DNA of 64,000 bases from JAVVHH01 sp963835135 (GTDB taxonomy: Bacteria > Pseudomonadota > Alphaproteobacteria > Acetobacterales > Acetobacteraceae), in NCBI GenBank assembly GCA_963835135.1, contig CAWIEF010000002.1:62001-126000 (forward strand), read 5' to 3'. Under the pieces are notes generated by a model that searched no databases, was not told where the DNA came from, and saw only the letters and a program-made list of their open reading frames with translations. Position numbers and translations under genes: made by a program. This document shows, one piece after another, positions 61,607 to 64,000 of this stretch. Numbering within the stretch: position 1 is the stretch's first letter; each line of letters begins with the position of its first letter.

Positions 61607-62070
61607 CGCTTGGCCTCCCGCGGCTCGAAGATCAGGCTGGCCGAGGCGATCACGCGTTGCTCGCCGACCTTCAGGGCGGCATCCACGAACCTGGGTGGCC
61701 CGAAGCGCAGCGGTGCATCGCGTGAAAAGCCGATGCCCTCCTTTGGAATGCCAAGCAAGGTCCGGTTGATCCCGCCATCGTCGTTGGCGTCGTGGTGAAC
61801 TAGGACGCCGTAGATTCCGGGCGGCACGTTCTTGACGACCGCGATGACCGTGCCGGCATGGGCGGGCACGCGTGCCCCGAGCGCACAACTCGGCTTGATC
61901 CATTGCGTTTCCGAGCAAACAGCCACCCGGACGCTGCCCCTGGAATTGGCGACGTCGAGCACCCGCACCTCAACGTCGGCGGCTTGGGCGATGCTCGCTC
62001 GAGCTGCCAAACTCGCCAGGGTGCAGAACGCGGCGGCGAAGCGGATCGTCGTGCGGACGCGGAGGGTCAT
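61603..62070 (-). CDS. DUF2141 family secreted protein
   Basis: A 155-residue protein with a signal peptide (residues 1-30, ending AQA). The mature part has VEVRVLDVANSRGSVRVAVCSE, PPGIYGVLVHHDANDDGGINRTLLGIPKEGIGFSRDAPLRFGPPRF, the hallmark of DUF2141. These periplasmic or outer-membrane-associated beta-sandwich proteins often lie near carotenoid or lipid genes; function is unknown. The start overlaps the stop of the MDR gene. Confidence 0.9.
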   Translation of the reverse strand: MTLRVRTTIRFAAAFCTLASLAARASIAQAADVEVRVLDVANSRGSVRVAVCSETQWIKPSCALGARVPAHAGTVIAVVKNVPPGIYGVLVHHDANDDGGINRTLLGIPKEGIGFSRDAPLRFGPPRFVDAALKVGEQRVIASASLIFEPREAKR

Positions 62071-63185
62071 AGTGTCACCACCAACTTCTGGGCGGAGACG
62101 CCGCGCTTATGTGCGTCCATGGCCGCTTGTATCCGGTCGAGCCCGTGGCCTACGACCTTCGGAGCGGGTGCGGGAACGTAGCGGCCCTCCGCCAGTGCTG
62201 CAGGCAGGAACTCCGCGTAGATCAGCCGGCCGAGATCGTTGTCCACCAGCGCAGAGCCGAAGATGAATTTCGTGCGGACGCCCCAGGCTCGCGATGTGAG
62301 CGTCAGCCGAACGTTCGCGGAGATCAGCCGCGCCATGGTTGGGACCAGCCAGGCCACCCGGTTGCCGCGAACGGGCGCGTCGTCGAACGAGATCGGCGGC
62401 GTCGCCATGGCTACGAACTTGCGGCCCGCGCAGGTGCGCAGGATGGCGACACAGGAAGCGGCCGACCCGTGGCCGATGGCGAGCGCGCCGGCGCAGGTGC
62501 GGTCGCGGAACGCGTCCGTGACGTCGGCGAGGATCGTCGTTCTCCGGCGGTCAAACACCAGGGCGGCGCCCAAGGATTTCACATATTCGAAGTTCCTCAG
62601 GGACGCGGTTGCGATCACCTCGTAGCCTGCGGCGACGGCCAGCTGAATGGCATTGCTGCCGACGCTCGTGGAGCCGCCCCAGACGAGCAGGGTCTTGCCC
62701 GTGGGGTGCGGACGCGCAGTTGGAGGATCGAGCGCCAGCATATCCGTGCCGAACAGGCCACAGGCGGCCGTCGAAAGCCCGAGCGGCAGGACGGCGGCGT
62801 GTTCATATCCAATCGTGTCCGGAATGGGCGCGGCCATGTGTTCCAGCAGCAGGGTGTAGGTCTGGAAGCCGCCCTCGGCCGAGCTGTTGCGCGACTTGTG
62901 GGCGCCGGCTGCGTGGCCGAGCACACGATCGCCAACTTTGAAGCGCGTGACGCCGGCGCCGATCTCGACGACCTCGCCGGCCACGTCCGAGCCGGGCACG
63001 CACGGATAGGTCAGCCACGGATAGATGAAACCGCCAATGGACTGGGTCAGCCAGTCGACCGGGTTGATCGCGATGGCCCGGTTCCTGATGAGGACCTGGT
63101 TTTCACGCGGGGCCGTGTAAGGGGCCGGTTTGAGTTCGAAATCGGCGCGCTTGGCCGATAGCCAGACGGCGGTGTTGGAGAGCAT
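62067..63185 (-). CDS. MDR-family oxidoreductase (zinc-binding-dehydrogenase/quinone-reductase-like)
   Basis: A 372-residue medium-chain reductase without the catalytic zinc cysteines, as in enoyl/quinone reductases. NAINPVDWLTQ-like (AIAINPVDWLTQSIGG), PCVPGSDVAGEVVEIGAGVTRFKVGDRVLG, LLVWGGSTSVGSNAIQLAVAAGYEVIATAS (Rossmann) and a late GRYVPAPAPKVVGHGLD are seen. It resembles LovC/trans-enoyl-reductase-like proteins. First gene of the unit with DUF2141, ABA4-like and the membrane protein. Substrate unknown. Confidence 0.85.
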   Translation of the reverse strand: MLSNTAVWLSAKRADFELKPAPYTAPRENQVLIRNRAIAINPVDWLTQSIGGFIYPWLTYPCVPGSDVAGEVVEIGAGVTRFKVGDRVLGHAAGAHKSRNSSAEGGFQTYTLLLEHMAAPIPDTIGYEHAAVLPLGLSTAACGLFGTDMLALDPPTARPHPTGKTLLVWGGSTSVGSNAIQLAVAAGYEVIATASLRNFEYVKSLGAALVFDRRRTTILADVTDAFRDRTCAGALAIGHGSAASCVAILRTCAGRKFVAMATPPISFDDAPVRGNRVAWLVPTMARLISANVRLTLTSRAWGVRTKFIFGSALVDNDLGRLIYAEFLPAALAEGRYVPAPAPKVVGHGLDRIQAAMDAHKRGVSAQKLVVTL

Positions 63186-63235
63186 CGCGGGTCGCCTTTC
63201 TTGGGTGGGTCGCAGCGCGGCTGTGCAGCCGGCCT

Positions 63236-63412
63236 CTAGGCCGCATCGAGAGCGGCCGGGCCGACCTGGAAGGTCGCGGCGGGTATGGCGTCTGCCGGCA
63301 GGGCCGCGCCATGGCTGCGGACCATCGCGAAGAGCTGGCGGACGCCGTTGATCAACTGCAGAACGGCGACCGCGTCAGCCAGGCTGATCTCGCTTGGGGT
63401 GAACGTGAGCAT
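63236..63412 (-). CDS. Small hypothetical protein (58 residues), weak
   Basis: MLTFTPSEISLADAVAVLQLINGVRQLFAMVRSHG... is a mostly helical, partly amphipathic peptide. The ATG at 63412 has GGGATCG upstream. It lies between the MDR gene (50 bases downstream) and the AraC gene. It may be cotranscribed with the four-gene unit or be a chance frame. No family recognised. Confidence 0.4.
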   Translation of the reverse strand: MLTFTPSEISLADAVAVLQLINGVRQLFAMVRSHGAALPADAIPAATFQVGPAALDAA

Positions 63413-63531
63413 TGCAACGATCCCTTCGGTTGTGCCGCTTGCGCAGCGTGTGACCCTGGGATAGACGGCTGGAGCAAGACGATCCATGCGCGCACGTCTG
63501 TCTTATCGTCGCGATCGTCCGGGAGGTTCGT

Positions 63532-64000
63532 ATCGACCCATTGTCTCAGGTGCTGTCGCTGCTCAAGCCGCGCAGCTACATGTTCCGCGGCCTCGATGGG
63601 GCTGGGCACTGGTCACTGCTGTTCCCTCGAATCGAGGGGATCAAGTGCTACGCAGTGCATTCCGGTCAGTGCTGGCTGTCTGTCGAGGGCGTCGCCGACG
63701 CGGTACGCCTTGCCGCTGGCGACTGCGTGCTGCTGCCCGGCGGAACGTCGTGTTGCCTCGCCAGCGACACCACGCTGCTGCCCATCGATGCCCGGCCCGT
63801 CTTCTCAGCGGCGCCGGAAGGCGGCGTCGCCGTGCTGAACGGCGGCGGGGAGAACTTCGGTGTCGGCGGGTTCTTCGCCTTCGACGGCGATCACGCCGAT
63901 ATCCTGCTTGGGATGCTACCTCCGCTCGTTCACATCCGCAGCGACACAGACAGGGCCGTGCTGCACTGGTGCCTCGAGCGCCTGATGCAGGAGTTGCGCG
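63532..64000 (+). CDS. AraC-type regulator, N-terminal cupin part (runs off the right edge)
   Basis: The frame encodes IDPLSQVLSLLKPRSYMFRGL, HWSLLFPRIEGIKCYAVHSGQCWL, LAAGDCVLLPGG and GGFFAFDGDHADILLGMLPPLVHI. This is the cupin-type ligand domain of AraC regulators that begin MDPLSQVLSLLKP. The Shine-Dalgarno GGGAGG (63521-63526) is correctly spaced for position 63532, but the codon there is ATC. In-frame TTG (63541) or GTG (63550) are alternatives. The helix-turn-helix part lies outside the window. It is divergent from the MDR unit and may regulate it. Confidence 0.8.
   Translation, partial: MDPLSQVLSLLKPRSYMFRGLDGAGHWSLLFPRIEGIKCYAVHSGQCWLSVEGVADAVRLAAGDCVLLPGGTSCCLASDTTLLPIDARPVFSAAPEGGVAVLNGGGENFGVGGFFAFDGDHADILLGMLPPLVHIRSDTDRAVLHWCLERLMQELR

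Overview
The window comes from a high-GC alphaproteobacterial chromosome, most likely Rhodospirillales or a relative. The evidence is the gene content: a COX15-type haem A synthase, Usg, SufB with an Rrf2 regulator, an alphaproteobacterial-type GshA, a CoxD/CoxE/CoxG set, a PEP-CTERM protein and a CIRCE-controlled groESL operon. Genes are packed tightly. Many neighbours overlap by 4 bases (ATGA, GTGA or TTGA), so several operons look translationally coupled. I see no transposase, integrase, phage gene, CRISPR array or rRNA. One tRNA (Pro, TGG) is present. No stretch of more than about 250 bases lacks a gene or recognisable control element.

Layout. 1-930: 5' end of the SUF iron-sulphur operon (sufB and its Rrf2 regulator). 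1065-7900: dihydroorotase, then a leftward three-gene unit for L-idonate/5-ketogluconate oxidoreduction plus a fused 5-oxoprolinase/hydantoinase. 8000-11160: J-domain protein, cold-shock protein and groESL with terminator, promoter and CIRCE. 11300-16450: usg, a TVP38 membrane protein coupled to a GT2 glycosyltransferase, ctaA, tldD and an SGNH hydrolase. 16460-22770: SARP-type regulator, gshA, ubiA, a methyltransferase and a YihY protein. 22840-26740: leftward fabI-aroC-unknown protein, then pdxH. 26780-30830: Usp protein, small protein, tRNA-Pro, the DUF1330-acuC-like-DUF192 operon (DUF192 frameshifted) and a PrpB-type lyase.

30950-36420 is a rightward six-gene unit (coxG, coxD, coxE, two XdhC-family halves and a MoeA/MobA-like fusion). 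It is typical of maturation of molybdenum hydroxylases of the CO dehydrogenase/xanthine dehydrogenase family, but no structural subunits lie beside it. 36400-43820: PEP-CTERM SGNH esterase, a four-gene oligopeptide/dipeptide-type ABC exporter-importer core (two permeases, two ATPases), and on the other strand a family-5 binding protein coupled to an SDR. 43880-49330: copC-copD, an O-acetylhomoserine sulfhydrylase-type enzyme, a UraD-UraH fusion for ureide catabolism and a DUF900 hydrolase. 49350-52880: a near-consensus promoter followed by a foldable leader and a GNAT protein, DUF815 ATPase, yajC, sodB and a squalene/phytoene-synthase-like protein. 53000-58630: secreted phosphodiesterase/phosphatase, acetate uptake (DUF485-actP) divergent from an acyl-CoA synthetase (PrpE type). 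58630-64000: frameshifted znuA-like gene with a Zur-like palindrome, YgjP metallopeptidase, and a leftward four-gene unit (MDR oxidoreductase, DUF2141, ABA4-like, membrane protein) facing an AraC regulator cut by the window edge.

Most of the window is ordinary housekeeping and catabolism. I do not see a clear, complete novel system. The best leads are the foldable leader at 49392-49505, the ABA4/DUF2141/MDR unit at 60315-63185, the unknown 398-residue protein at 22838-24034, a palindromic repeat that forms the 5' end of coxE, and several single-base anomalies (two frameshifts, a CTG start and an apparent ATC start) that need checking against reads.
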